Part shown: positions 47,346 to 55,881 of the stretch, in pieces | Layout of the letters: each line of letters begins with the position of its first letter | How positions within the stretch are numbered: the stretch's first letter is position 1 | Assembly: GCA_003246625.1 (NCBI GenBank) | Contig: QJZR01000012.1 | Coordinates: 1 to 64,000, forward strand | Direction: 5' to 3' | Source of the DNA: Alphaproteobacteria bacterium | GTDB taxonomy: Bacteria; Pseudomonadota; Alphaproteobacteria; Rhodospirillales; Rhodospirillaceae | DNA: 64,000 nt | Notes under the pieces: model-generated | The model's database searches: none | What the model saw: the letters and a program-made list of their open reading frames with translations, nothing else | What the model was told of the DNA's origin: nothing | Program-made: the position numbers and the translations under genes

Positions 47346-47738
47346 TCAGGCGTCTTCCTCGGTTTCTTCCTCGGGAGCGATGAAATCCGTCTCGTCCTGT
47401 TCGGTCAGCGAATCTTCGCGCATTTCCTGGGACAAATCCAGATTCATCGAGGCCTCGGCCAGTTCGATCTCGATCGCCTGCATCTCGGCGTCTTCTTCCG
47501 GCTCGTCGAAGTCCACGGTCTTCTGCAAGCCCTGGATCAGGGCAGTGCGCAGGGCCTCGGTATCGACCGTCGAATCGGCGATTTCGCGCAGGGAAACGAC
47601 GGTGGTCTTGTCGTTATCGCGGTCCACCGTCAACTGCGCGCCGGCGCTGATGTCACGCGCGCGTTGCGCGGTCAGAAGAACCAGTTCGAACCGGTTCGGA
47701 ACCCTGAGGATGCAGTCTTCTACCGTGACGCGGGCCAT
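47346..47738 (-). CDS. rpoZ: RNA polymerase omega subunit
   Basis: 130 residues. [33 protein letters not shown] is the RpoZ core, with a long acidic C-terminal tail ([20 protein letters not shown] onward) as in alphaproteobacteria. It supports RNA polymerase assembly and ppGpp binding, which fits its place just before rsh (132-base gap). A GGAGAG stretch upstream is distant (~30 bases), so the ribosome-binding site is unclear. Confidence 0.95.
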   Translation of the reverse strand: MARVTVEDCILRVPNRFELVLLTAQRARDISAGAQLTVDRDNDKTTVVSLREIADSTVDTEALRTALIQGLQKTVDFDEPEEDAEMQAIEIELAEASMNLDLSQEMREDSLTEQDETDFIAPEEETEEDA

Positions 47739-47830
47739 GGAATTTCCTGATCGTCGTAAAAAAGGAGAGCACTTTTAATCCCTCCTTGACATAAAGGCAA
47801 GCATCCTCGTCGGCAAGTCACCCAGAAACC

Positions 47831-48316
47831 TCAGGGTAAACGGCGGATTTCCTGGCCCGGCGGCAATTGCGCGATCAACGCGCCGACATCGTGCCCCAGC
47901 ACCGGGTGCCGCCAGCCGGGCGCCACGTCGCGCAGAGGCAACAGCACGAAGGCGCGTTCCGCCATGCGCGGATGCGGCAGTACCGGATCTGTGTCGCGTA
48001 CCAGCCCGTCGTAATCGATCAGGTCGAGGTCCAGCACCCGGGCGGCGTTGACCGCGCCGCGCGTCCGCCCGAAGTCCGCCTCGATGGCGTGCAGCGCGGC
48101 CAAGACGGCGGGCGCGTCGAGGGCGGTTTCGACGACCGCCACGCCGTTGACGTAGTCCGGCTGGTCCGAAACCGGAACCGGCGCGGTTTCGTACCAGGCG
48201 GAACGGGCCAGAACGGTGATCCCATGCGCCGGAAACGCCGCCAGCGCCGCCTCCAGGGTTTGGCGCGGCGTTCCGTGGTCTCCGGGCAGATTGGCCCCCA
48301 GGGCAACGAGAATCAC
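47831..48316 (-). CDS. folK: 2-amino-4-hydroxy-6-hydroxymethyldihydropteridine pyrophosphokinase
   Basis: 161 residues. MILVALGANLPGD, the FGRTRG stretch, RVLDLDLIDYDG with metal Asp residues and LPHPRMAERAFVLLPLRDVAPG are the HPPK signatures. It activates the pterin for folate synthesis. It lies upstream of rpoZ by 92 bases on the same strand and is divergent from the NYN gene. Confidence 0.96.
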   Translation of the reverse strand: MILVALGANLPGDHGTPRQTLEAALAAFPAHGITVLARSAWYETAPVPVSDQPDYVNGVAVVETALDAPAVLAALHAIEADFGRTRGAVNAARVLDLDLIDYDGLVRDTDPVLPHPRMAERAFVLLPLRDVAPGWRHPVLGHDVGALIAQLPPGQEIRRLP

Positions 48317-48369
48317 CGTTTCGTCCTCCGATTTTCAACCCGGCGTGTCGTTTTTCCCGGCGAAAGCCG

Positions 48370-48398
48370 TTGACCCACGGGGGAGACGCATCTTACAT
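48370..48398 (+). promoter_or_regulatory. Good sigma70-type promoter upstream of the NYN gene
   Basis: TTGACC (48370-48375), a 17-base spacer and TTACAT (48393-48398). Transcription would start near 48405, leaving a leader of about 165 bases before the NYN start. This leader contains an AT-rich stretch (TTTTATTTATTATG) and no other gene I can support. Confidence 0.5.
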
Positions 48399-48569
48399 AG
48401 CGGGAGCGAGGGATGTCCCCGGGATTTTGCTTTTATTTATTATGCCGTCCCAGATATCGCGGTCGAATACGGATACCAAAGACACACGACGTTTTTCCCA
48501 TCCGGCCGATCATTGCCGCCACGGCCTCGTCCGTACTGTGATTTTTCTGCCTGCTCAGGATTGATAACG

Positions 48570-49187
48570 ATGATTTTTTATTCCCAAGAACGAATCGGTC
48601 TGTTCATCGACGGATCGAATCTTTATGCCGCCGCCCGCGCTCTCGGTTTCGACATCGATTACAAGAAGTTGCTGGAACTGTTCGCCGAAAAGGGCATTCT
48701 GGTTCGCGCCTTCTACTACACCGCCTTGATCGAGGACCAGGAGTATTCTCCGATCCGGCCGCTGGTCGATTGGCTGGACTATAACGGCTACACCATGGTC
48801 ACCAAGCCGACCAAGGAATTCACCGATGCCTCCGGCCGCCGCAAGATCAAGGGCAACATGGACATCGAGCTGGCCATCGACGTCATGGAAATGGCCGAGC
48901 ATCTGGAACACATCGTCCTGTTTTCCGGCGACGGCGACTTCCGCCGCCTGGTCGAGGCGGTGCAGCGCAAGGGCGTCCGCGTCACCGTGGTCAGCACGGT
49001 GCGTTCGCAACCGCCGATGGTCGCCGACGAATTGCGCCGCCAGGCCGACAACTTCATCGAACTGGCCGAACTGCAGCCGATGATCTCCCGCGCCGGTTCC
49101 GGTGTCGTGCGCGAAGAATTGCGCATGCCGACCAGCCGCGAGAACCCGGAACACGAGCTGATGGGCCTGTCGGACGATGACATCTGA
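48570..49187 (+). CDS. NYN/LabA-like PIN-superfamily nuclease
   Basis: 205 residues. PIN-fold acidic residues are in place: Asp14 in GLFIDGSNLYAAA, Asp98 and Asp104 in GNMDIELAIDVMEMA, Asp121 and Asp123 in LFSGDGDFRRLVEAV. NYN proteins are Mg-dependent RNases; the DUF88/LabA clade is widespread in bacteria with poorly known targets. The ATG at 48570 has AGGA nine bases upstream. The end overlaps the uracil-DNA glycosylase gene by 11 bases, so the two are co-translated. Confidence 0.92.
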   Translation: MIFYSQERIGLFIDGSNLYAAARALGFDIDYKKLLELFAEKGILVRAFYYTALIEDQEYSPIRPLVDWLDYNGYTMVTKPTKEFTDASGRRKIKGNMDIELAIDVMEMAEHLEHIVLFSGDGDFRRLVEAVQRKGVRVTVVSTVRSQPPMVADELRRQADNFIELAELQPMISRAGSGVVREELRMPTSRENPEHELMGLSDDDI

Positions 49188-49815
49188 CGTGGCGGAAGGC
49201 CCCGCTCACGACTGTGCCCTCTGCCCCCGGCTGGCGGACTTCCGGGCACGGAACCGCGCCGCCTTCTCCGCCTATTTCAATGGGCCGGTGCCGTCGTTCG
49301 GCGGCCCGGCGCCTCGCTTGCTGATCGTCGGTCTGGCCCCCGGGCTGCACGGTGCCAACCGCACCGGACGCCCCTTCACCGGCGACTACGCGGGGGACCT
49401 GCTTTACGAGACCCTGCTGGCCTTCGGCCTGGCGCGCGGAAGCTATGGCCGCGAGCCCGGCGACGGCCTGGAACTGGTCGGTTGCCGCATCGCCAACGCG
49501 GTCCGTTGCGTGCCGCCGCAAAACAAGCCCACCCCGGACGAGGCCCGCGCCTGCCGCCCCTTCCTGGACGCCGAGATCAAAGGCAACCCGGAACTTCGGG
49601 CGATCGTCGCCCTGGGCGCCATCGCCCACGACGCGGTGCTGTCCTGCACGGGCGTGAAGAAATCGCAACACCGCTTCGCCCACGGCGCGGCACACCCGCT
49701 GCCCGGCGGCGTCACCCTGTTCGACAGCTATCATTGCTCCCGCTACAACACCAACACCCGCCGACTGACGCCGGAGATGTTCCGCGCGGTGTTCGCCCAG
49801 GCAGTGAAAAGCTAG
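49177..49815 (+). CDS. Family 5 uracil-DNA glycosylase (UDGb), iron-sulfur
   Basis: 212 residues. Four Cys (13, 16, 111, 126; Cx2C and Cx14C spacing) can hold a 4Fe-4S cluster. Motif A reads GLAPGLHGANRTGRPFTGD, lacking the polar Asp/Asn of families 1 and 4 and typical of UDGb; motif B is HCSRYNTNTRRLT. UDGb enzymes remove uracil and also hypoxanthine and other deaminated bases. In motif B the usual Pro is replaced (HCSRYN instead of HPSxxN). It overlaps the NYN gene by 11 bases; repeat copy A begins right after the stop. Confidence 0.92.
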   Translation: MTSDVAEGPAHDCALCPRLADFRARNRAAFSAYFNGPVPSFGGPAPRLLIVGLAPGLHGANRTGRPFTGDYAGDLLYETLLAFGLARGSYGREPGDGLELVGCRIANAVRCVPPQNKPTPDEARACRPFLDAEIKGNPELRAIVALGAIAHDAVLSCTGVKKSQHRFAHGAAHPLPGGVTLFDSYHCSRYNTNTRRLTPEMFRAVFAQAVKS

Positions 49816-49975
49816 GCAGGGGCTTTGCCCCTGGACCCCATTTCCTGTTTTCGCGCGCAGCGCCATAAAACCATCACGCCGCAGGCCGGTCGATTGCCGC
49901 TTACGCGGCGAAAACAAGTATTGGGATCAAAGGGTCCGAGACCCTTTGCGGGTCCGGGCAGCGCCCGGTCCGGTT
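49816..49975 (+). repeat. Hairpin-rich intergenic repeat, copy A
   Basis: About 160 bases, related over its whole length to 56864-57033. It contains CAGGGGC-TTT-GCCCCTG (49817-49833), a central part TTTTCGCGCGCAGCGCCATA and CGATTGCCGCTTACGCGGCG, AAAGGGTC-CGA-GACCCTTT (about 49929-49947) and CCGGGC-AGC-GCCCGG. It fills the gap between the convergent glycosylase and smpB genes and likely acts as a terminator there. Confidence 0.75.
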
Positions 49976-50467
49976 CTACCCCTTGTCCCGCATGATGCGG
50001 GCTTTTTCCCGCTGCCAGTCGCGGGCTTTCTCGGTTTGGCGCTTGTCGTGCTGCTTCTTGCCGGTGGCGAGGCCGATCAGCACCTTGGCCACCCCCTTGT
50101 CGTTGAAATAGAGCTTGAGCGGCACGATGGTGCGCCCCTCGCGGGACACTGCGCCCAGCCATTTGCGGGCTTCGCGCTTGTGCACCAGCAGCTTGCGGGG
50201 GCGACGCGCCTCGTGCTGAAAGATCGTCGCCTTGGCGTATTCGGGGATGTAGGCGTTATAGAGCGCAAGGTCCGCCTCGCCCCCGCCCTTCAACGCCCCG
50301 GCGAAGGAATCGCTGAGGTTGGCCTGTCCGTGACGCAGGGATTTCACCTCGCTTCCGGAAAGCACCAGACCGGCCTCCAGCGTCGTCTCGATCTGGTAAT
50401 CGAAACGCGCCCGGCGGTTCTCGCTGACCATGCCGGTGGAAATCAGGCTCTTGCGCGGCTGTTTCAT
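49976..50467 (-). CDS. smpB: SsrA-binding protein SmpB
   Basis: 163 residues. Core motifs [32 protein letters not shown] and [26 protein letters not shown]; the basic C-terminal tail ([20 protein letters not shown]) folds on the ribosome. SmpB delivers tmRNA to stalled ribosomes; no ssrA gene is in the window. Follows dapA by 17 bases. Confidence 0.97.
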   Translation of the reverse strand: MKQPRKSLISTGMVSENRRARFDYQIETTLEAGLVLSGSEVKSLRHGQANLSDSFAGALKGGGEADLALYNAYIPEYAKATIFQHEARRPRKLLVHKREARKWLGAVSREGRTIVPLKLYFNDKGVAKVLIGLATGKKQHDKRQTEKARDWQREKARIMRDKG

Positions 50468-50484
50468 AAGCTACAGGAAGCGCC

Positions 50485-51357
50485 TTACAGCAGCCCCACC
50501 TTCTTCAACGCCGCCTCGACCTTGCCCTTGCCCTCGTCCGACAGGGGCGCCAACGGCAGGCGGCAATCCGGCAGCATCCGGCCCAGAAGGGACATCGCGT
50601 ACTTCACCGGCGCCGGGCTGGTTTCGCAGAACATCGCGTCGTGCAGCGGCATCAGCCGATCGCGCAGCTCCCAGACCTTGGCGTAGTCGCCCGCCATCCA
50701 GGCGTTATGCAGCTCGGCGCACAGCCGGGGCGCGACGTTGGCGGAAACCGAAATGCAGCCATGGCCGCCCTGCGCCAGGAAGGCGGTGACGGTGGCGTCC
50801 TCGCCGGAGAGCTGGCAGAACGACGGCCCGATCGCCAGACGGGTCTTCAGCGGGCGGGCCAGATCGGCGGTGGCATCCTTCACCCCGACGATGTTGGGCA
50901 GCTTGGCCAAGCGCGCCATGGTCGCCACCGACATGTCGATGACGCTCCGCCCGGGGATGTTGTAGATGAAGATCGGCAGGTCAACCGCCTCGGCGATCGC
51001 CTTGAAGTGCAGGTACTGTCCCTCAGCATTCGGCTTGTTGTAATAGGGCGCCACCACCAACAGGGCGTTCGCCCCCGCCTTCTGGGCGTGAAGGGACAGG
51101 CGCACCGCCTCTTCCGTCGAGTTGGAACCGGCGCCCGCGATCACCGGCACCCGGCCCTTCGCCACCTCGATGCAGATTTCGACGACGCGGTCGTGTTCCT
51201 GGTGCGAGAGGGTCGGCGACTCCCCGGTGGTGCCGCAGGGAATCAGCGCGTGCGACCCTTCGACGATCTGCCAATCGACGAATTCGGCAAAGGCTTTCTC
51301 GTCAACCTTGCCGTCACGAAACGGGGTCACCAGCGCGGTCATCGAGCCTTTGAACAT
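50485..51357 (-). CDS. dapA: 4-hydroxy-tetrahydrodipicolinate synthase
   Basis: 290 residues, TIM barrel. The Schiff-base Lys160 in [11 protein letters not shown], Tyr132 in [10 protein letters not shown] and Thr44 in [11 protein letters not shown] form the active site. First step of the DAP/lysine branch, feeding peptidoglycan. The ATG at 51357 has GGAG seven bases upstream; an in-frame ATG at 51369 overlaps that site. Divergent from slt across 171 bases. Confidence 0.97.
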   Translation of the reverse strand: MFKGSMTALVTPFRDGKVDEKAFAEFVDWQIVEGSHALIPCGTTGESPTLSHQEHDRVVEICIEVAKGRVPVIAGAGSNSTEEAVRLSLHAQKAGANALLVVAPYYNKPNAEGQYLHFKAIAEAVDLPIFIYNIPGRSVIDMSVATMARLAKLPNIVGVKDATADLARPLKTRLAIGPSFCQLSGEDATVTAFLAQGGHGCISVSANVAPRLCAELHNAWMAGDYAKVWELRDRLMPLHDAMFCETSPAPVKYAMSLLGRMLPDCRLPLAPLSDEGKGKVEAALKKVGLL

Positions 51358-51528
51358 CGGTCGCTCCATTGATCAAAAAACGGTCTTGCGAATGCACGGA
51401 ATCCGGGGTTTACACTACCCGGCGGATGGAAGCGACAAGAATAACCACAAGCCAGCCATCCGGCAATGCAGGGGCGCGCCGCCGACATCGGAAATGCCGC
51501 GCGCACGGGTAATCGAGAGGTCTTGGTG

Positions 51529-53607
51529 ATGCGTCGCGGTGTTTCGGCCTGGTTCCTGGCTTGCGCGCTGGTTCTGTCCTCGATGGCCGCCCCGCCCCCA
51601 TCCCTTGCCGCAAGCGAAACCAAGGCCAAATCCGCCCAACCGGCGAAGGCCAAAAGCAAGGCCGTCAAAAAGACGAAGCCCACCGCCAAGCCCAAGGCAG
51701 CGCCCGCCAAGCGGCACGACGCGTCCCGCGATCCGGCCATCGCGGCGGCCGAGGCGGGCAACTGGCGCGAGGTGCAAAAGGTCATCGCCGCGTCGCCGAA
51801 ATCGCCGCGGGGCAAGCTGCTGACCTGGATGTACCTGCGCGCGCCGAAAAGCGGTGCGTCGTTCGACACCATCCAATCCTTCCTGGAAGCCAACCCCGCC
51901 TGGCCGGACCGTGCCCTGATCTCCCGCCGCGCCGAGGACGCCGTCCGGGCCTCCGCCGACGAAGCCCGCTTGCAGCGGTGGTTCGGCAAGGGCAAGGCCT
52001 TCACCCGGGAAGGACGGATCTGGCTGGCCGAGCGCGCCCTGGCCGAAGGTCGCGCCGACGAGGCCCTGGCCCGGTTGCGCCGCGCCTGGGCCGAGGACAG
52101 CTTCTCGCCGGACGAGGAAACGGCCTTCCTGTCCGTCCATGGCCAACATCTGCGGTCGGAAGACCACGCGAACCGTCTCGACCATCTGATCTGGGAGCGC
52201 CGTTTCAGCGAGGCGCACCGCCAACTTGCGCGCGTCTCTGGCGAGGCACGCGTTATCGCCGAGGCCCGCATCGCCCTGGCGACGATGAGCAGCGGCGCGC
52301 GCAACGAACTGCTGCGCGTCCCCAAGGCGCTGCTCAACGACCCCGGCCTGGTGTACGAACGCGCCCGATGGCTCCGCCGCTCCCGCAAGGACGACCAAGC
52401 GGTCGACCTGCTGCTGGCGCACGACGGACCTCGCCCCCACCCCGAACTGTGGTGGGAGGAACAGGCGTTCCTGGCACGGGACGCCCTGTCGGACGGCCGC
52501 ATCAGTCAGGCCTATGGCCTGGCCGCGAAGCACGCCCTAAGCGCGCCGGTGCATCTGACCGAGGCGGAATGGCTGGCCGGATGGGTCGCCTTCCAATTCC
52601 TTCGCGACCCCACGACCGCCGAACGGCATTTCCAGCGACTGTTCGATGCCTCCGGCACGCCGGTCAGCCGGGCACGTGGCGCCTATTGGCTGGGCCGGGT
52701 ACACGCCGCCCGGGGCGACGCGGCCAAGGCCGCCCAATGGTTCGAACGCGCGGCGAAGGAACCCACCGCCTTCTACGGACAGCTGGCCGCTCTTAAGCTT
52801 TCCGGCAAGCCCACCGCCCAGACCGCCTCCCCGGCCATTCCCAAGGAAGCGACGGCCTGGGCGCAACGCCACGAGTTCCTGTCCCTGCTGCGATTCCTGG
52901 ACCAGGCCGGCGAAGACCGCCTGTTCGCCACTTTCTCGCGCGCCTTCTACAACGCGGCGCGCAACGACGGCGAACGCATGGCGGTAACGGCGCAGGTTTC
53001 CGGCCTGTCGATTTCCCAGGGGGTGCGCCTGTCGCGCCTGCTGCGCCAGCACAACGTGCAGGAAATGCAGATCGGCTATCCCATGCCGCATTGGCTGGGC
53101 CTGCCCTCTTCGCCGCCGTCGCCGCTGGTCCTGGCGGTCATCCGCCAGGAAAGCAACTTCGACATCCGCGCGGAAAGCTCGGCCGGGGCGAAGGGGCTGA
53201 TGCAGTTGATGCCAAGGACCGCGAAGCTGGAAGCCAAGATGATGCGCCAGCCCTATTCGCCCAACGCCCTGACCAGCAAACCCAGCACCAACGTCGCCCT
53301 GGGCAGTCATTACCTGGGCCGCCTGCTCGACCGCTACGACGGGCATCCGGCCCTGGCTCTCGCCGCCTACAACGCCGGGGAAAGCCGGGTCGACCAGTGG
53401 CTGCGCAATATCGGCGACCCGCGCGGCAGCGACATCGATTCGATCACCTGGATCGAGTCCATTCCCTTCAAGGAAACGCGCAACTACGTGCAGAGAGTCC
53501 TTGAAAACGCCGAGATTTATCGCCACCGCCTGGGTGGCGCACCGATGCTTCCGGCAGCATGGGCGCAGGCCGCCGACGACGCCGTGCCGGTTGCCTTGAC
53601 CCGCTGA
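51529..53607 (+). CDS. slt: Soluble lytic murein transglycosylase (Slt70 family)
   Basis: 692 residues. Signal peptide (MRRGVSAWFLACALVLSSMA), then an unusual Lys/Ala/Pro-rich basic stretch at about residues 30-65, a long superhelical (TPR-like) region, and the C-terminal SLT domain with catalytic Glu541 in RQESNFDIRAESSAGAKGLM, then LMPRTAK and ALAAYNAGESRV. It cleaves glycan strands in the periplasm. GAGAGG lies nine bases before the ATG. Convergent with the bactofilin gene. Confidence 0.95.
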   Translation: MRRGVSAWFLACALVLSSMAAPPPSLAASETKAKSAQPAKAKSKAVKKTKPTAKPKAAPAKRHDASRDPAIAAAEAGNWREVQKVIAASPKSPRGKLLTWMYLRAPKSGASFDTIQSFLEANPAWPDRALISRRAEDAVRASADEARLQRWFGKGKAFTREGRIWLAERALAEGRADEALARLRRAWAEDSFSPDEETAFLSVHGQHLRSEDHANRLDHLIWERRFSEAHRQLARVSGEARVIAEARIALATMSSGARNELLRVPKALLNDPGLVYERARWLRRSRKDDQAVDLLLAHDGPRPHPELWWEEQAFLARDALSDGRISQAYGLAAKHALSAPVHLTEAEWLAGWVAFQFLRDPTTAERHFQRLFDASGTPVSRARGAYWLGRVHAARGDAAKAAQWFERAAKEPTAFYGQLAALKLSGKPTAQTASPAIPKEATAWAQRHEFLSLLRFLDQAGEDRLFATFSRAFYNAARNDGERMAVTAQVSGLSISQGVRLSRLLRQHNVQEMQIGYPMPHWLGLPSSPPSPLVLAVIRQESNFDIRAESSAGAKGLMQLMPRTAKLEAKMMRQPYSPNALTSKPSTNVALGSHYLGRLLDRYDGHPALALAAYNAGESRVDQWLRNIGDPRGSDIDSITWIESIPFKETRNYVQRVLENAEIYRHRLGGAPMLPAAWAQAADDAVPVALTR

Positions 53608-53670
53608 AAGTCAAGCGGGCCGGAGACATACGTCATCCGGCCCGCCGTCCCCCAGAAAGGCTGGAAATAT

Positions 53671-54159
53671 CTAAGAAGCCACGCCCATCAGGCCACGGAT
53701 CGGCTTGCCGGCGACCAGCGGCGGGGTTTCCGCCGCCTCGGCGGCGGCAGGCACCTCGACCGGGGCGGCAATCGCCTGCGGCTTGGCTTCTTCGTCGTTG
53801 CGGCGGCACATGCCCTGCAGGAAGGCACCGGGTTCTATCGCCAAGCTTTGGTGATACACGTCGCCGACCATGCGGGCGGTCGCCGCCAGAAAGACGCTTT
53901 CGGCGTTCACCTGACCGGTCAGTTGACCATGCAGGCGCAAGGATGCGGTACGGACCTCGCCCATCACCTCGCCGGTGATGCCGATGACCAGGGACGCGCA
54001 CTGCACGTCGCCCTGTACGCGGCCATCGACCTGGATTTCTCCGTCGCTGACCATGTCTCCGGTCACGACCAAGCCACGGCTGATGATCGAGGGATGAAGA
54101 ACCTTTTTGTCGGCCATGGATGCCTCGCCCGTCGATTCCTTACTGGTTTTTCTGAACAT
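53671..54159 (-). CDS. Bactofilin
   Basis: 162 residues. The central DUF583 beta-helix (about residues 24-120) shows regular short repeats: LVVTGDMVSDGEIQVDGRVQ, GDVQCASLVIGITGEVMGEV, TASLRLHGQLTGQVNAESVF. Bactofilins polymerise without nucleotide and scaffold cell-wall enzymes. The start MFRKTSKES fits the short N-terminal membrane-binding tail of the family and gives a 20-base overlap with the M23 gene; an ATG at 54117 with GAGG five bases upstream is the alternative. The C-terminal tail is Ala/Pro-rich. Confidence 0.92.
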   Translation of the reverse strand: MFRKTSKESTGEASMADKKVLHPSIISRGLVVTGDMVSDGEIQVDGRVQGDVQCASLVIGITGEVMGEVRTASLRLHGQLTGQVNAESVFLAATARMVGDVYHQSLAIEPGAFLQGMCRRNDEEAKPQAIAAPVEVPAAAEAAETPPLVAGKPIRGLMGVAS

Positions 54160-55507
54160 AACGTTTAACCCTGATCAATTCCTTGGGGTTGTACGGCTGT
54201 CCGTTGTAACGCACTTCGTAGTGCAGATGACGTCCGGTACTGCGGCCCGAGCTTCCGATCAGACCAAGCTTGGCCCCCACCTGCACCTCGTCCCCGGCCT
54301 TGACCGAGGCAGCCTCCAGATGGGCATAACGGGTTACGAAACCCATGCCGTGATCGACATCCACCACTAAGCCATAATTTCCCCTGTCTCCGACGAATAC
54401 CACCGATCCAGGCGCCGTGGCCAGAGCGATGTCACCCTTCTCTCCGCGGAAGTCGATGCCGCTGTGATCCGCCAACTCGCCGGTAAAGGGATCGCGGCGA
54501 TAGCCGAAGCCGCTGGTGATGCGCGGCGTCTGCACAGGATAGCCGAGGGGAAGGATTTCCATCAGGCGGGACAGGCCGTCCCAGCGGTCGATCTGTTCGC
54601 TCAGATCCTTCATCGCCTCGTTCAGGTCCGCCCGGCCAAGGTCGGGCAGATCGGCGGGAATGAACGGGCCGCCACGGTTGGCCTCCTGCTTGCCGAGGAG
54701 CTCCTCGACATTGAGGCCGGTTTTCTTCAGCGTCTTTTCGATTTGCGCGATGCCGCCGTCGGCCAACGCCGAAACCTGTTCGAAAATCTGCTTCTGCGCG
54801 CCTTGGATGCGCAACAGGCGGTCGCCCAGGCGCTTGTTTTCGGCCATCAGCTTGTCGCGCTGGGAAATCGCCAAATCGCGCTGCAAAACCGCCTGGCGCA
54901 GTTCGAGGGTGTCTTCCTCGACCTTGCCCTTCTCGGCCAGATGGCGCATCCGCGTGTCGAGTTCGGCCAACTGGCCGTGCAGGCGATCCCGCTCCGCCTC
55001 GACCGATTGACGATTGCTTTCCAGCGCCGCGTACTTGCCTTCCATCGCCTCGAACTGGGACTGATCCCGCTGCTTGGCCGCGTCGGAACGGTTGGAAGCG
55101 CCCATCCGGCGCTCCAGCAGGACCATTTCCTTTTGCAGCACCACGCCTTTCTGCGAAATCTCCGCCGCGCGGGCATAGGTCTTCTGCAATTCCTTGGTCA
55201 GGTCGGCGATGCCTTCGCGATAGCTCATCACCTCGGCCAGGACTTCGTCGTGGGCGGCCCGCGCCTGTTCGATCTGGTTGCTCTTGAACGCGAGAATGGC
55301 CTCGTGCGCCACCTGCATCCCCGAGGCATAGATCGTCCAGCCGACCGCACCCAGGAAGAACACAGCCAGGGTCGCCTGACGCGCCGTGGTCAAGGAAATC
55401 GTACGGCTGGCGCCGTCGGTGCGAATGTAAATCAGCCGTTCGGGAAAACGATGGCGTAACCACGCCTTGAAACGCGAGTCATTTGGGTGCGATGGATCGA
55501 ATGACAC
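54140..55507 (-). CDS. M23 (LytM-type) peptidase partner of bactofilin
   Basis: 455 residues. Cytoplasmic N-terminus, one membrane segment (about 46-66: TLAVFFLGAVGWTIYASGM), long coiled coil (about 75-260), and a C-terminal M23 domain: SGFGYRRDPFTGELADHSGIDF with the zinc His/Asp, and GRHLHYEVRYNG with the second His pair. It is predicted to be an active endopeptidase cutting peptidoglycan cross-links. The start is GTG at 55507 preceded by a GGGGGG run; no ATG lies before the membrane segment. The M23-bactofilin gene pair recurs in alphaproteobacteria (LmdC-type) and in Helicobacter (Csd1-CcmA). Confidence 0.92.
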   Translation of the reverse strand: MSFDPSHPNDSRFKAWLRHRFPERLIYIRTDGASRTISLTTARQATLAVFFLGAVGWTIYASGMQVAHEAILAFKSNQIEQARAAHDEVLAEVMSYREGIADLTKELQKTYARAAEISQKGVVLQKEMVLLERRMGASNRSDAAKQRDQSQFEAMEGKYAALESNRQSVEAERDRLHGQLAELDTRMRHLAEKGKVEEDTLELRQAVLQRDLAISQRDKLMAENKRLGDRLLRIQGAQKQIFEQVSALADGGIAQIEKTLKKTGLNVEELLGKQEANRGGPFIPADLPDLGRADLNEAMKDLSEQIDRWDGLSRLMEILPLGYPVQTPRITSGFGYRRDPFTGELADHSGIDFRGEKGDIALATAPGSVVFVGDRGNYGLVVDVDHGMGFVTRYAHLEAASVKAGDEVQVGAKLGLIGSSGRSTGRHLHYEVRYNGQPYNPKELIRVKRYVQKNQ

Positions 55508-55881
55508 GGTTCCCCCCCCAACGTTTGGCTCGCAACACTCCTGGCCCCAATACAGACCTTACGTGCTGCCCCCGATTGCTTCCCAAAGACGCGACGACCC
55601 TGCCCGCGTCCGACTACCCCTTGCGAAGGGTTCCTTTCCCCCGACGACCAGAACACACATGGCCTACCGAAAAATGCAGGGTGAAAACCTATCTTGCCGA
55701 AAGCTTCATGACAAGGATGAAGACTCCGCCCTGCCGTCCACGCCTGTTCCCCAAGGGCTAACTCATGGTATGGTCTGCACAATCCCCGGCGACGCGGCCC
55801 CTGCCGACGCCACGCCCCAAAACCGGGCATGCCGTTCACGGCGCGAAGGACCGGGAACCGAGTCTCCAGACCCGAGGCAAC
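55508..55881. other. Intergenic region between divergent M23 peptidase and pgpA genes
   Basis: 374 bases with no gene I can support; short frames here lack family likeness and coding bias. A weak minus-strand promoter candidate, TTGTCA (55714-55709) with TAGGTT (55691-55686) at 17 bases, points at the M23-bactofilin unit but lies about 180 bases upstream. A GAGG ribosome-binding site for pgpA closes the region. Confidence 0.35.

Noticed and set aside
45060-47750. An 896-codon plus-strand frame across rsh and rpoZ
   Set aside because: Antisense shadow of two well-recognised genes; no start signal and no conserved domain.
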